Shown piece after piece: positions 27,694-36,680 of a DNA stretch of 64,000 nucleotides (position 1 is its first letter; the number at the start of each line of letters is the position of its first letter). This DNA is from Chitinophaga japonensis (GTDB lineage Bacteria; Bacteroidota; Bacteroidia; Chitinophagales; Chitinophagaceae). The position numbers and the translations under genes are program-made. The notes under the pieces were generated by a model that was not told the origin of the DNA, did not search any database, and saw only the letters and a program-made list of their open reading frames with translations. The DNA lies in assembly GCF_007830125.1 (NCBI RefSeq), contig NZ_VLLG01000003.1, positions 1,567,115 to 1,631,114 of the forward strand. The letters run 5' to 3'.

Positions 27694-28974
27694 TCACTTC
27701 ACCGCCACCACCCGCCATATCCGGTTATTCACATCATCCGTCACCAGCATGCTGCCGTCCGGCAATACTGTGACCCCTACCGGGCGCCCGTATACTTCAT
27801 TACCGCCTTGTTGTGCGGGCCGGAATCCCGTCAGGAAATCCTCCGGCGGCCCGGCGGGCTTCCCGTTCTTGAAGGGCACAAATACCACTTTATAGCCTGC
27901 CAGTTCCGAGCGGTTCCAGGAGCCGTGCTGGGCTATAAATGCGCCGCCCCGGTATTTGGAGGGGAAAGCGGTATGGGTGTAAAAGGCCAGTCCCAGTGAG
28001 GCCGAATGCGACTTCAGCGGCACATCCGGCACAATGGCTTTGGCCACCAGGTCGGGCCGGGGCGCTTCAATACGCGGGTCTTCATGCTGCCCGAAGTAGG
28101 AGTAGGGCCAGCCGTAGAAGCCACCTTCCTGTACGCCGGTCAGGTAATCCGGCACCAGGTTGTCGCCCAGCCCGTCGCGTTCGTTAACGGTAACCCATAG
28201 CGTTTGGGTGCCGGGCGCCCAGTCCATGCCTACGGGATTGCGCAGGCCGGAAGCGTATACCCGCTCCCCGCTGCCGTCCGGGTTGATCTCCAGGATACAG
28301 GCCCTGCGCGGGTTTACGTCTTTTCCTTTATTGCCCATATTGTCCGCAGAGCCTACTGCGATGTATATTTTAGAGCTGTCGGCATTGGTGATGATGTTCC
28401 TGGTCCAATGCTGATTGGGCGCTTCGGCCGGCAGGTCCAGTATCTTTTCGCCGGCGGCCTCCATTTTCATCAGGCCGGGCTGGTAGGGAAAGCGGAGCAG
28501 CCCGTCGGTGTTGGCTACATACAATTGCTTGTTGATGATGAGCATGCCAAAGGGCTGATTCAGGTCTTGCAGGAATACTTCCCTGATATCAGGATGCCCG
28601 TCCCCGCTGGTATCGCGCAGGATGCTGATGCGGTTCGCGCTTTTTTGCATGTTTTCCGCCTTGGCGGCGCCCAGCACTACAGCCCCTACCTGCATCAGTG
28701 TGTTCTTGATCGTGTTGGACTCCGCCACCAGTACGTCGCCATTGGGCGTAACGTAGGTCCAGCGCGGATTCTCCAGTCCGTCGGCATATAAAGTAACAAT
28801 AAACCCCTCGGGAGCCGATGGCACTTGTCCTGCTTTCCAGCCGATGACCTTGCTGAAGTGCTTTACGGATTTGGTAGCGAACGGCGCAGGCAGCGTATCC
28901 GTGGCGCTGCCGCCGCTTTGCGCCTGGCTTTCCAGGGAGAGCAGCAGTGCCCATATGATCAGTTGTACCTTCAT
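27694..28974 (-). CDS. PQQ-dependent sugar dehydrogenase-like beta-propeller (sorbosone dehydrogenase type)
   Basis: A 426-residue secreted protein with signal peptide MKVQLIIWALLLSLESQAQS. Repeated propeller blades include GFIVTLYADGLENPRW, ANRISILRDTSGDG, YASGLRNPVGMDWAPGTQTLWVTVNERDGLGD and VTVLPDGSMLVTDDVNNRIWRV. It resembles soluble L-sorbosone/glucose dehydrogenases that oxidise aldoses with PQQ in the periplasm. No PQQ synthesis genes lie in the window. Its 3' end nearly touches the VOC gene on the other strand. Confidence 0.85.
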   Translation of the reverse strand: MKVQLIIWALLLSLESQAQSGGSATDTLPAPFATKSVKHFSKVIGWKAGQVPSAPEGFIVTLYADGLENPRWTYVTPNGDVLVAESNTIKNTLMQVGAVVLGAAKAENMQKSANRISILRDTSGDGHPDIREVFLQDLNQPFGMLIINKQLYVANTDGLLRFPYQPGLMKMEAAGEKILDLPAEAPNQHWTRNIITNADSSKIYIAVGSADNMGNKGKDVNPRRACILEINPDGSGERVYASGLRNPVGMDWAPGTQTLWVTVNERDGLGDNLVPDYLTGVQEGGFYGWPYSYFGQHEDPRIEAPRPDLVAKAIVPDVPLKSHSASLGLAFYTHTAFPSKYRGGAFIAQHGSWNRSELAGYKVVFVPFKNGKPAGPPEDFLTGFRPAQQGGNEVYGRPVGVTVLPDGSMLVTDDVNNRIWRVVAVK

Positions 28975-29187
28975 AAGAACGGTATTATAAACAGTGCCTG
29001 CACAAAAGACATGCCCATAAGAGAAATATTCATTACCTTTGGTTACTTTTATTCACTTCCTCACCTGCTTTTGTAGCGCCAATCTTCAAAAAATAGTGCA
29101 GGCTTTGAGTAAGGCAGGTAAAGTATCAGCCCTGTTTTGATAGCCTTACCGCACTTAATTTTATTAGATCATTTAAAATTGAACGTA

Positions 29188-30486
29188 TTGTCATTTGAAC
29201 AATTACAGCTTATTGCTCCTGTACTGGAGGCTTTAAGCAATGAAGGATATACGAATCCTACGCCCATCCAGCAACAGTCCATTCCCATTATCCTGCAGCA
29301 GCAGGACCTGCTGGGATGCGCCCAGACAGGCACCGGTAAAACTGCCGCATTTGCCATTCCCCTGTTACAGCTCCTGCACCAGCAAGGCCAGGGTATTCCG
29401 CCCAGGGGGCAGCGTAACATCCGGGCACTGGTACTAACGCCTACGCGTGAACTGGCTATCCAGATAGGAGAGAGCTTTGCCGCTTACGGGAAATACCTGC
29501 CGCTGAGGCACCTGGTTATTTTTGGCGGAGTATCGCAGCATGCGCAGGTGGAAGCGTTGAGAAAAGGCGTAGACATACTGGTGGCCACACCCGGCCGCCT
29601 GCTGGACCTGATCAACCAACGGTATATATCCCTGCAGCACCTGCAGTTCTTTGTGCTGGATGAAGCGGACCGTATGCTGGATATGGGGTTTGTGCATGAT
29701 GTAAAACGCATTATCACCAAGCTGCCTGCAAAGCGGCAATCCCTTTTCTTTTCTGCCACCATGCCGCCCGAGATACAACAGCTCGCAAACGCTATCCTGA
29801 ACAATCCCGCCAAAGTGGAAGTAACGCCGGTATCATCCACCGCCGAAACCATTACGCAGTCCATGTACTTTGTGAGCAAACCGGACAAGCGCCGCCTGCT
29901 GCTGCACCTGCTGGAAGACAAATCTATCCGCACGGTGCTGGTATTCACACGTACCAAGCATGGGGCGGACCGGGTGGCCAAAGATCTGAACAAAGCCGGC
30001 ATTACAGCAGAGGCCATACACGGCAATAAATCCCAGAATGCCCGTCAGCGTGCTTTGAACAATTTCAAATCCCGTCAAACCAGGGTGCTGGTAGCAACGG
30101 ACATCGCCGCCCGGGGGATCGATATTGACGACCTGACGCATGTGATCAATTTTGAGCTGCCTAATGTGCCCGAAACGTATGTGCACCGTATAGGCCGTAC
30201 CGGCCGGGCCGGCGCTAACGGCATTGCCTTCTCCTTCTGTGATGGAGAAGAAAGGGCCTACCTCCGCGATATCCATAAGCTGATAGCGCGCCAGATACCG
30301 GTAGTGGAATCACATCCTTACCATGATAATGGCGCTACTGTTCCCGTGCAGCAGCCGCAACAGTCCGCGAAGAACCGCCCCGGCGGCAACGGCGGCGGCC
30401 ATCACCAGCGCCAGCGTGCTGCCGGTAACGGTCATCATGGACGTAACGGCAACCACCGCTCCCGCAACCGGCAATCCGCCCGGTAA
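29188..30486 (+). CDS. rhlE: DEAD-box ATP-dependent RNA helicase
   Basis: A 432-residue RhlE-type helicase. Motifs in order: the Q motif [22 protein letters not shown] (I), PTRELAIQ (Ia), TPGR (Ib), DEAD (II), SAT (III), [10 protein letters not shown] (IV), [11 protein letters not shown] (V) and HRIGRTGR (VI). The tail is rich in Gly, Gln, Arg and Asn, as is usual for RNA binding. TTG at 29188 begins exactly at the family start LSFEQLQL; the longer frame from 29137 adds a poorly matching leader. A strong terminator follows at 30510. Confidence 0.93.
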   Translation: MSFEQLQLIAPVLEALSNEGYTNPTPIQQQSIPIILQQQDLLGCAQTGTGKTAAFAIPLLQLLHQQGQGIPPRGQRNIRALVLTPTRELAIQIGESFAAYGKYLPLRHLVIFGGVSQHAQVEALRKGVDILVATPGRLLDLINQRYISLQHLQFFVLDEADRMLDMGFVHDVKRIITKLPAKRQSLFFSATMPPEIQQLANAILNNPAKVEVTPVSSTAETITQSMYFVSKPDKRRLLLHLLEDKSIRTVLVFTRTKHGADRVAKDLNKAGITAEAIHGNKSQNARQRALNNFKSRQTRVLVATDIAARGIDIDDLTHVINFELPNVPETYVHRIGRTGRAGANGIAFSFCDGEERAYLRDIHKLIARQIPVVESHPYHDNGATVPVQQPQQSAKNRPGGNGGGHHQRQRAAGNGHHGRNGNHRSRNRQSAR

Positions 30487-30509
30487 AGGCATTTTCCAAT
30501 GATATGGAC

Positions 30510-30537
30510 CAGGCCTCCCCCAATCGGGGGAGGCCTG
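30510..30537 (+). terminator. Rho-independent terminator of the helicase gene
   Basis: A perfect 12-bp stem, CAGGCCTCCCCC (30510-30521) and GGGGGAGGCCTG (30526-30537), with a 4-nt loop. It is followed by TCGTTTATGG, so the U-tract is weak. Confidence 0.85.
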
Positions 30538-30644
30538 TCGTTTATGGCTGCCTGTCAATTAACACCGGGAGCTAAAATGTGTAACTTATTGGAAGGTTAA
30601 CAAATGATTAACTATTTATTCGATAACCATAAAACCAATAAGTC

Positions 30645-31775
30645 ATGTCCAAAGAACTGCAACACCAAACCTCAGCCATTTTAGAAAAGGTGCAGCAAGC
30701 GTACAGCACCCTTACCGGGGCAGCGCCTGTTTTTTCCCTCCAGGAGCTATTCAACTTTGAAGGTTTCCGGCTGGATGAATATTGCAAGGTATTCAGCCCG
30801 CACCCACAGATCCATCAACTGCTGGCAGACGCCCGGGCCTTTGGTGAACGTTTCGGCATCTGGCTGCCGAATGCGGAGCATTATATCAGTTGCGCCATTT
30901 ACCTGTTTCCGAATGCGGGGGTGGACAGGATGAAGGCGATTGTTCGGAACCTGGCCATTGACTATTTTCTGAATGATACGATGGGGCGTGATATTTTTCC
31001 CCGTCTCGCACCTGCAGAACAGGAAGCCGCTAGCCGTGTAAAGGAGCGGATGTTCAATATGGCAGCAGACCTTTTCATCGAGGAAGCAGATGCCACGCCC
31101 GTGGAGCTGGCCAATGTAAAAGTACTGGCTTTTATGAGGGACACATCGCCCTTCAGTTGGTTCCTCGAATTTTTGCGCTTGTATTCCTATCATATTTATG
31201 TCGCGCACAAGGACTGCAATATAAACGCAGCGGGCCGTATAGCCAGTATCGACGAATATATTGACAGCCGTTGCCACCTGTCCGGCATGCATCATGTCAT
31301 CTCCCTGGTGGAGTACAGTGAAGGATTGTTCCTGGACTGGGAGTGGCTGAAGGAAACAGGTATTGACAAGCAATTGCAACGACTGCACTATACTACTGCC
31401 GCTATAGGCGGGCTGATGAACGACCTGTTCTCTTTTGAAAAGGAAGTGATTGATAACCAGGCAGACTCCAACCTGGTGATGATCATCCTGCATAACAAGC
31501 CCCGCTTATCACTCGAGGGGGCTATACGAAATGCTGCTGCTATAGTCCGCAGCCAGTTGATAGAATTTGTCGGATTACTGGATTATATCAAAGGCGAGGT
31601 GCAGCAGTATACCGCCGTATATCCCGAAAAGGCGGCGGTAATGGAGGCACACTTTAGGGGATTGGAGCGTTGCGTACAAGCCTCCTGGATATGGCAGGTA
31701 TATACCAAACGGTACAAATCCGAATATTCTATATTCCGGGAGACGAGGTTAGACAGCATGCTGGTTGCCGGATAG
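30645..31775 (+). CDS. Class I terpene synthase (cyclase)
   Basis: A 376-residue bacterial terpene cyclase that ionises a prenyl diphosphate. The NSE triad is complete: N259, S263 and E267 in NDLFSFEKE. A candidate diphosphate sensor is R209 in DSRCHLSG, about 50 residues earlier, and the C-terminal RY pair occurs in YTKRYKSEY. The first metal motif is unusual: DYFLNDTMGRD (106-116) has Asn where the DDxxD-type motif usually begins with Asp. No prenyltransferase or P450 gene is adjacent, so the precursor length (C15 or C20) cannot be told. Its 3' end overlaps the opposing histidine kinase gene by 27 bp. Confidence 0.88.
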   Translation: MSKELQHQTSAILEKVQQAYSTLTGAAPVFSLQELFNFEGFRLDEYCKVFSPHPQIHQLLADARAFGERFGIWLPNAEHYISCAIYLFPNAGVDRMKAIVRNLAIDYFLNDTMGRDIFPRLAPAEQEAASRVKERMFNMAADLFIEEADATPVELANVKVLAFMRDTSPFSWFLEFLRLYSYHIYVAHKDCNINAAGRIASIDEYIDSRCHLSGMHHVISLVEYSEGLFLDWEWLKETGIDKQLQRLHYTTAAIGGLMNDLFSFEKEVIDNQADSNLVMIILHNKPRLSLEGAIRNAAAIVRSQLIEFVGLLDYIKGEVQQYTAVYPEKAAVMEAHFRGLERCVQASWIWQVYTKRYKSEYSIFRETRLDSMLVAG

Positions 31776-33503
31776 TTGGTCCTGGGGTAAACCGTTGCTG
31801 ATTGCACTGATCCGGGGTAAATGCTGACTGATCACTTTGAGCAGGGATTTTTGATCAACGGGTTTTACAATAATGGCGCTGGCGCCCGCTGCTACTAGCT
31901 TTTCCTGGGACTCAAAACTGCCGGTGCAGATAATGACCGGTATATGACGCAGGTGAAGAGTTTTCTTCAGGTGAGCGAGTGTGGCGGCGCCATCCATTTC
32001 CGGCATCTGGTGGTCCAGCAATATCACATCGGGCAAATGTTTCCCTTTTCCCAGCTTATCAAGCGCTTCCCTTCCATTGGAAGCTGTGGTGATCTCACAA
32101 CCGCACATACTCAGGTATTTGGAGAAGAGCATGTTATTCATTTCATTATCATCGGCTAACAGTATGCGTACATTGCTAAGGTCAATATCTTCTTTATTTT
32201 CTTCCTCCTGTACGTCCTCTATTTTGCCGGCTTGTAGTTTCATCTTTACTGTAAAGGTAGTATCGTTTCCTGGCTGGCTTTCTGCACTGATATCCCCCCC
32301 TAGCGCTCTCACCATGTTTTTTACGATGTATAGACCCAGGCCGGTACCTTCCGTGTACCGGTTTTGTTTATTGGTCACAAACTGGTCAAATATCACCGTC
32401 AGTTTTTCTTTGGCTATCCCCAGTCCCTTATTGGTCACCTGTATATTCCAGGTATGCTCATCGCATTTATTTATGCTCAAAGAAATGGTGCTGTTCCTGT
32501 CTGCATATTTTACTGCATTGCTTAGCAGGTTTGCTGCTACCTGGCCCAATTTAAAGCTGTCACAAACAACGACGAGCGGTAGCCGTTCATCAACCAGCAA
32601 TTTGAGCTGTATATTCCGGGCTTTGGCTGTTACGGTATGTACGGACATTAACCTTTCAAAAAATGGTTTGATCTCCAAGGCTTCTTCCTGGATGTCTTCC
32701 ATTTTGCCGGCCTCTATTTTGGACATATCCAATACATTGTTGATGATGTTTCGTGTGTTGTCAACTGTTGTAAATAATAGGTCTATATAGGGCTCCATTT
32801 TTTTTAGATCCGTATCCAATTTGGTTTCCCGTTTCATTAATTGTGCGGTGTAGTAAACAGCATTCAATTGGGTTCTCAATTCATGGGTGATCTGGTAAAT
32901 GAATATCCTTTTGAAGTGATTGGCTTTATACAATGCATCCTTACTGCGTACATAGGGTCTGCCTACTATAATGATCAGCAATAGTACGCCCCCTACGGAT
33001 AATGCTTTAAATATGACGGTTAGATTATGGCTTAAGGGTATCTGTTTGACAAAATTGTAGTAATAATTGGCTTCAATGATCAAAAGAATAATAATTGCGG
33101 TAGTAAGACAAAGCATTCTTATATCGTCATTCTTAAAAAGCAGGAAAGTGATCAGGAACAGGAAAATGATCATAGCCTGTAACTCAATTACATTGCCTAA
33201 CAGCAAGCCAAAGTAAACGGAAGCTGCGCATTGCACAAAATAAGTTACCAGCGCTGCCGCTTCATATTTCTTATGATAATTCAGGAATAACGCGGAACCC
33301 GCCAGCAGGCATTCAATACTGGCCGGAATAAAAATTGACAATTTGCCCGATAATGCATAATAAATGCTGCCGACTACCACTACCAGGCAGCTAAGCGTGA
33401 AGCTAAGTGAGTTAACCAGTCTGATCCTATGCGTCATTTCTTCATCAACCGTATCTGTTATACCGGTATCACGTATCGCATGCCAGGTCTCAAGCATCTT
33501 CAT
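31749..33503 (-). CDS. Hybrid sensor histidine kinase with C-terminal receiver
   Basis: A 584-residue inner-membrane kinase. Residues about 30-185 form six or so hydrophobic helices with no large periplasmic domain, so it may sense a membrane or small lipophilic signal. The HisKA helix carries H207 in HELRTQLNAVYYTAQ. The ATPase domain follows, with N box LLSNAVKYA, G box GLGIAKEKL and TGLGLYIVK. A receiver domain (ILLADDNEMNN, VILLDHQMPEMDG, IVKPVDQ) completes it. It converges with and overlaps the terpene synthase gene; no separate response regulator lies nearby. Confidence 0.93.
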   Translation of the reverse strand: MKMLETWHAIRDTGITDTVDEEMTHRIRLVNSLSFTLSCLVVVVGSIYYALSGKLSIFIPASIECLLAGSALFLNYHKKYEAAALVTYFVQCAASVYFGLLLGNVIELQAMIIFLFLITFLLFKNDDIRMLCLTTAIIILLIIEANYYYNFVKQIPLSHNLTVIFKALSVGGVLLLIIIVGRPYVRSKDALYKANHFKRIFIYQITHELRTQLNAVYYTAQLMKRETKLDTDLKKMEPYIDLLFTTVDNTRNIINNVLDMSKIEAGKMEDIQEEALEIKPFFERLMSVHTVTAKARNIQLKLLVDERLPLVVVCDSFKLGQVAANLLSNAVKYADRNSTISLSINKCDEHTWNIQVTNKGLGIAKEKLTVIFDQFVTNKQNRYTEGTGLGLYIVKNMVRALGGDISAESQPGNDTTFTVKMKLQAGKIEDVQEEENKEDIDLSNVRILLADDNEMNNMLFSKYLSMCGCEITTASNGREALDKLGKGKHLPDVILLDHQMPEMDGAATLAHLKKTLHLRHIPVIICTGSFESQEKLVAAGASAIIVKPVDQKSLLKVISQHLPRISAISNGLPQDQLSGNQHAV

Positions 33504-33858
33504 AAACAGTTAGTTTGTAGGCGTTTGTTCTTGGGTAATGATTATTTCAAGTTTTGCTGTAACAGGTACAGTTCGGTATTTACCGGTGCTAACCCTGGTA
33601 GTGACAGTTGCAGGTTGCTTCGTCTTATAGCCTTATTATCATCATCTTATACTGAAAGCCGGGGCGCTGGTAAATTGTATTGCTGCCCCAATTTACAGAA
33701 ATTATAATTACAACGCGCAAGCCATCTCCCCGGAGGCTAAACAATACTTTTTGCTGTATAGTGACCTCATGTCAAAAAATAATTGCGTTTTCCGGAAATA
33801 ACCTATATTTGTACTGTAATAAATTAAATTACAGTTTAAATATTCTAAAACCATCATC
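33504..33858. other. Intergenic interval, 355 bp
   Basis: The interval lies between divergent kinase and NAD(P)-binding protein genes. No supported ORF was seen. It holds the kinase promoter on the minus strand (no clear box found) and, near its right end, the promoter and dyad listed separately at 33783-33835. Confidence 0.6.
33783..33835 (+). promoter_or_regulatory. Promoter with perfect dyad operator
   Basis: TTG at 33783-33785, an 18-nt spacer and a TATATTTG -7 box (33804-33811) fit the Bacteroidota promoter pattern. Directly after it lies the perfect dyad ACTGTAAT-aaattaa-ATTACAGT (33813-33835), covering the expected transcription start. This is a typical repressor position. It drives the NAD(P)-binding protein gene at 33859. 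Confidence 0.6.
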
Positions 33859-34512
33859 ATGAAAGTAGCACTGATCGGCGCATCCGGCTTTGTCGGGTCA
33901 CACATGCTCCGGGAATTACTGGACCGCGGTCACCAGGCAACCGCTATTGTAAGGAATCCTGACAAGATTGCCGTACAGCATCCCAACCTCGTTGTCGAAA
34001 AAGGGGATGTGTATAATGAAGCGGAAGTAACCGCATTGGTAAAAGGCCTGGATGCCGTGATCAGCGCCTTCAACCCCGGCTGGACCAATCCAAACATCTA
34101 TAACGATTTCCTGGCAGGCTCCCGGTCTATTCAGCAGGGCGTAAAAAAGGCCGGCGTAAAAAGACTGATCGTAATAGGAGGGGCCGGCAGCCTGGAAGTA
34201 GCGCCCGGCGTACAACTCATTGATACCCCCCAGTTCCCGGCGGAGTACAGGGAAGGTGCTTCCGGCGCCCGCGATTACCTGGATGTGCTGAAACAGGAGC
34301 AGGAGCTGGACTGGACCTTCATCAGCCCCGCTATTGAAATGCACCAGGGTACAGCGGGCGTTCGCAAAGGCACCTACCGCACCGCACTCGATAATCCCGT
34401 ATTTGACGAGAACGGCCGCAGCGTGCTTTCCGTAGAGGACCTGGCAGTGGCGACCGTAGACGAGCTGGAGCAGCCAAAGCACATCCGCCGGCGTTTCACC
34501 GCAGCATATTAA
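33859..34512 (+). CDS. NAD(P)-binding atypical SDR (NmrA/YwnB-like)
   Basis: A 217-residue Rossmann protein with cofactor motif GASGFVGSHMLREL. It lacks the YxxxK pair of classical SDRs and resembles NAD(P)H-binding quinone- or redox-sensing proteins (RLIVIGGAGSLEVAPG). Its catalytic activity is uncertain. Upstream operator placement suggests tight, perhaps redox- or inducer-dependent control. Confidence 0.87.
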   Translation: MKVALIGASGFVGSHMLRELLDRGHQATAIVRNPDKIAVQHPNLVVEKGDVYNEAEVTALVKGLDAVISAFNPGWTNPNIYNDFLAGSRSIQQGVKKAGVKRLIVIGGAGSLEVAPGVQLIDTPQFPAEYREGASGARDYLDVLKQEQELDWTFISPAIEMHQGTAGVRKGTYRTALDNPVFDENGRSVLSVEDLAVATVDELEQPKHIRRRFTAAY

Positions 34513-34537
34513 CTATTATTGCTGTATGATCTTTCCC

Positions 34538-34573
34538 GTTTATCTGTTATATTAGCACGTATAACAGATAAAC
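34538..34573. repeat. 14-bp perfect inverted repeat
   Basis: GTTTATCTGTTATA (34538-34551) and TATAACAGATAAAC (34560-34573) flank an 8-nt loop. The repeat lies 25 bp after one stop codon and 8 bp before the next start. It may be a terminator-like hairpin, an operator, or a structure covering the ribosome-binding region of the next gene. Confidence 0.8.
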
Positions 34574-34581
34574 CTCCACTT

Positions 34582-35454
34582 ATGTTCGTAAGGAAACTCG
34601 TGCTTTGCTGCTGTTTTGCTTTGGTCTTATTAAATAGCGACATGCCCGCGGTTGCCCAGGCGGGCCGGCCGCTGCTGAAGCAGCACCCCGGCGTAGTGTC
34701 TTATACTTACCGGAAATATTTTGAAAAAGATATGCCCGGCACCCTGGATATGGTGAAGCAGAACGGCTTTACCGATATTGAGTTTTCCAACCTTTTCGGG
34801 CAAACGGCACAGGATATCCGTAGAATGATAGACGAAAGAGGTATCCGCTGCTCTTCCTTTGGCGTGAGCTATGAAGCGCTTACAACCCAAACGGACGAGG
34901 TGGCCAAAAATGCCAGGATACTGGGCGCTAAATTTGTGCGCATAGCCGGCTTCCCGCACAGCAAGAGCGGCCTCACCCTCGAAGAAGCCCGGCACGCAGT
35001 ACAGGAGTTTAACCGCGTCGGCAAAATACTGAAAGACACCTATGGCCTTACCCTGGTATACCATAACCACGGCTTTGAGTTCCAGCCCTATGGGAAAGGC
35101 ACCTTGTTCGACTATATTGTGCAGCACACCAATCCACGTTATGTAAGCCTGGAAATGGACATCCTGTGGGTGCATTTCCCCGGCCAGGACCCGGTGGCCC
35201 TGCTTAAAAAATATGGGGACCGCTTCCGGCTGATGCATGTGAAGGACCTGAAGAAAGGCGTAAAAGGCAACCTTTCCGGCAGCACCGATCCCGAAAATGA
35301 TGTAACGCTGGGCACCGGCCAGATCGATATTCCGGCCATCCTGAAAGCAGCCAGGAGATCAGCTATCCAGCATTATTATATTGAGGACGAAAGCAGCAAT
35401 GTGGAAACCCAGGTACCGCAAAGCGTGCAATACTTGTTAAGCCTGACGGAATAA
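34582..35454 (+). CDS. Secreted sugar-phosphate isomerase/epimerase-like TIM-barrel protein
   Basis: A 290-residue xylose-isomerase-like TIM barrel. ATG at 34582 gives a clear signal peptide (MFVRKLVLCCCFALVLLNS). Barrel motifs include LVYHNHGFEFQ with metal-ligand His, SLEMDILWVHFPG, FRLMHVKDLKKG and IQHYYIEDESS with a C-terminal Glu. Exported homologues are frequent in Bacteroidota sugar metabolism, but their reactions are mostly unassigned. Confidence 0.88.
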   Translation: MFVRKLVLCCCFALVLLNSDMPAVAQAGRPLLKQHPGVVSYTYRKYFEKDMPGTLDMVKQNGFTDIEFSNLFGQTAQDIRRMIDERGIRCSSFGVSYEALTTQTDEVAKNARILGAKFVRIAGFPHSKSGLTLEEARHAVQEFNRVGKILKDTYGLTLVYHNHGFEFQPYGKGTLFDYIVQHTNPRYVSLEMDILWVHFPGQDPVALLKKYGDRFRLMHVKDLKKGVKGNLSGSTDPENDVTLGTGQIDIPAILKAARRSAIQHYYIEDESSNVETQVPQSVQYLLSLTE

Positions 35455-35462
35455 TTATTAAT

Positions 35463-36101
35463 TCAAAATTTAACCTCCTCCACTTTCACTTCCAGGCCCT
35501 TCCGGTCTGTTGCTACATGACAGGCGTAGTCCCGGAAGGCATTTATTTCCTGTACATGCCAGTGGCGGCCGTTCAGGGTCACCGTGTTCTTCTTTGCCAC
35601 TTCCAGCGAGGTAAGGGGTGTATGCAGGCCGCTGCCGTCCGCTTTCAGCACGGCTTCCTTGCAGGTCCAGCAGGCATAGAAGGCTTTCAGTGGGTCTGCA
35701 GCGCTGTTGATGCTGTCCCATTCTTTTTCCGAAAACTGCCCTTTGAAATCCTCAAAGGGGATAGGCCGGATGGCTTCCACATCGATGCCCACCCGTGCCT
35801 GCGGGCTTACAATGCAAGCCACCATACGGCCGGCGTGTGAAATGTTGAAATCAATACCGCCTTCCAGGAAAGGCCGCCCGAACCCGCTGTAGCGCAACTG
35901 GTCCAGGGCGCCGGGATGGCCGCAGGCCTTCAGCGCGGCCAGGAGTAGGTGCTTGCCCAGCAGGCCGGCATGGGCGTCTTCCCATCTTCTGAACTGTCCG
36001 ATCTTTTTTTGCATGTAAACAGGTAAGGGTGCCAGCAGCGCCTGGAATGTGGCGGTGGGTAATGGCATAGGATAGGTGGCATAATAGATGGTCAGCGCCA
36101 T
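35463..36101 (-). CDS. 4'-phosphopantetheinyl transferase (Sfp type)
   Basis: A 212-residue enzyme that attaches the phosphopantetheine arm of CoA to carrier proteins. Signature residues: INFNISHAG-like stretch (IDFNISHAGRMV), metal-binding VGIDVEAI and WTCKEAVLKADGSGL. ATG at 36101 is preferred to 36152, whose extra residues precede the fold. No PKS or NRPS gene is in the window, so its carrier protein is elsewhere. It stands divergent from the peptide-secretion locus; a functional link is not shown. Confidence 0.9.
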   Translation of the reverse strand: MALTIYYATYPMPLPTATFQALLAPLPVYMQKKIGQFRRWEDAHAGLLGKHLLLAALKACGHPGALDQLRYSGFGRPFLEGGIDFNISHAGRMVACIVSPQARVGIDVEAIRPIPFEDFKGQFSEKEWDSINSAADPLKAFYACWTCKEAVLKADGSGLHTPLTSLEVAKKNTVTLNGRHWHVQEINAFRDYACHVATDRKGLEVKVEEVKF

Positions 36102-36320
36102 GCAGTACAATAATTGAGCTTTGAAATAGTGAATATTTGTCTTCGCCTGCAATTTTAGAAAAATCCCAGGGAAAATAGAAAAATTATAAGTGCTTATAAT
36201 ATTGCGTGGAAGTTAAATATACATCGCTGCAATATGTTATGTAACAGGTGCCGCAATATTTGTTGGTTGCCGGCTCCTGTAATGCTTTGCTGTAGCTTGT
36301 TTCAGTAGATTTTACAGTTA

Positions 36321-36353
36321 AACCCAACAGCTATAATTTAAAACTGTTGGGTT
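36321..36353 (+). terminator. Orphan rho-independent terminator
   Basis: AACCCAACAG (36321-36330) pairs perfectly with CTGTTGGGTT (36344-36353), followed by TTGTTTG. On the plus strand no gene lies between the divergent PPTase start and this hairpin, so it may end a small RNA or a very small peptide transcript. Confidence 0.65.
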
Positions 36354-36390
36354 TTGTTTGGCAGCGTTATTTTTTGCAACTTTCAAACCA

Positions 36391-36427
36391 CAAGCGGATG
36401 CCGAAAAGCTTTTTGAACAGAGTAGGC
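36391..36427 (+). repeat. Precursor-upstream direct repeat, copy 1
   Basis: The copy opens CAAGCGG and continues GCCGAAAAGCTTT and ACAGAGTAGGC. It ends 30 bp before the first GG-leader peptide start. Copy 2 is at 36681-36714 with the same distance to its gene. It contains the palindrome AAAAGCTTTT. Confidence 0.8.
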
Positions 36428-36457
36428 GCTAACATTAACCTATTAAAAAATTGAACT

Positions 36458-36637
36458 ATGAGAACCATCCCGATGGAAAATCTGACTGAGCTTTCACATG
36501 AAGAATTAACGGAAGTACAAGGTGGCGGCATACTGACCAGTGCGCTGACCGCTGTAGCCAACCTGGTACAAGGCCTGCCTAACGTGGTAAGCGGTGTGGG
36601 CGGCACCCTCAAGAACCTGATAGACTTCCTGGTGTAG
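36458..36637 (+). CDS. Double-glycine-leader peptide precursor 1
   Basis: A 59-residue peptide. Its leader MRTIPMENLTELSHEELTEV ends in QGG, the pattern cut by C39 peptidase exporters (Leu, Leu and Glu/Val at conserved leader positions). The core, starting GILTSALTAV and ending LKNLIDFLV, is hydrophobic, Cys-free and probably helical. It resembles the core of precursor 2 at its C-terminus. Bacteriocin, toxin or signalling peptide roles are all possible. The processing and export genes lie 0.8-4 kb downstream. Confidence 0.85.
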   Translation: MRTIPMENLTELSHEELTEVQGGGILTSALTAVANLVQGLPNVVSGVGGTLKNLIDFLV

Positions 36638-36680
36638 GCCCCGCAGCATTTTCTTTCTCCGGTAACGGACTGCATTGTTG

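Larger units (their letters stand above)
36102..36457. other. Intergenic interval upstream of the peptide locus, 356 bp
   Basis: The interval contains a 7-bp dyad (ATTATAA-gtgc-TTATAAT, 36183-36200), a 24-codon Cys-rich ORF (36234-36308) that I do not call as a gene, a plus-strand terminator at 36321-36353 with no annotated gene before it, and the first copy of the precursor-upstream repeat (36391-36427). Confidence 0.55.

Noticed and set aside
35463..36101. PPTase as part of the peptide-secretion system
   Set aside because: It is divergent, and nothing in the precursors needs phosphopantetheine; the adjacency may be chance.
36234..36308. 24-codon Cys-rich ORF before the orphan terminator
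   Set aside because: Too short and without a recognisable leader or homologue; reported only as part of the possible small-RNA region.
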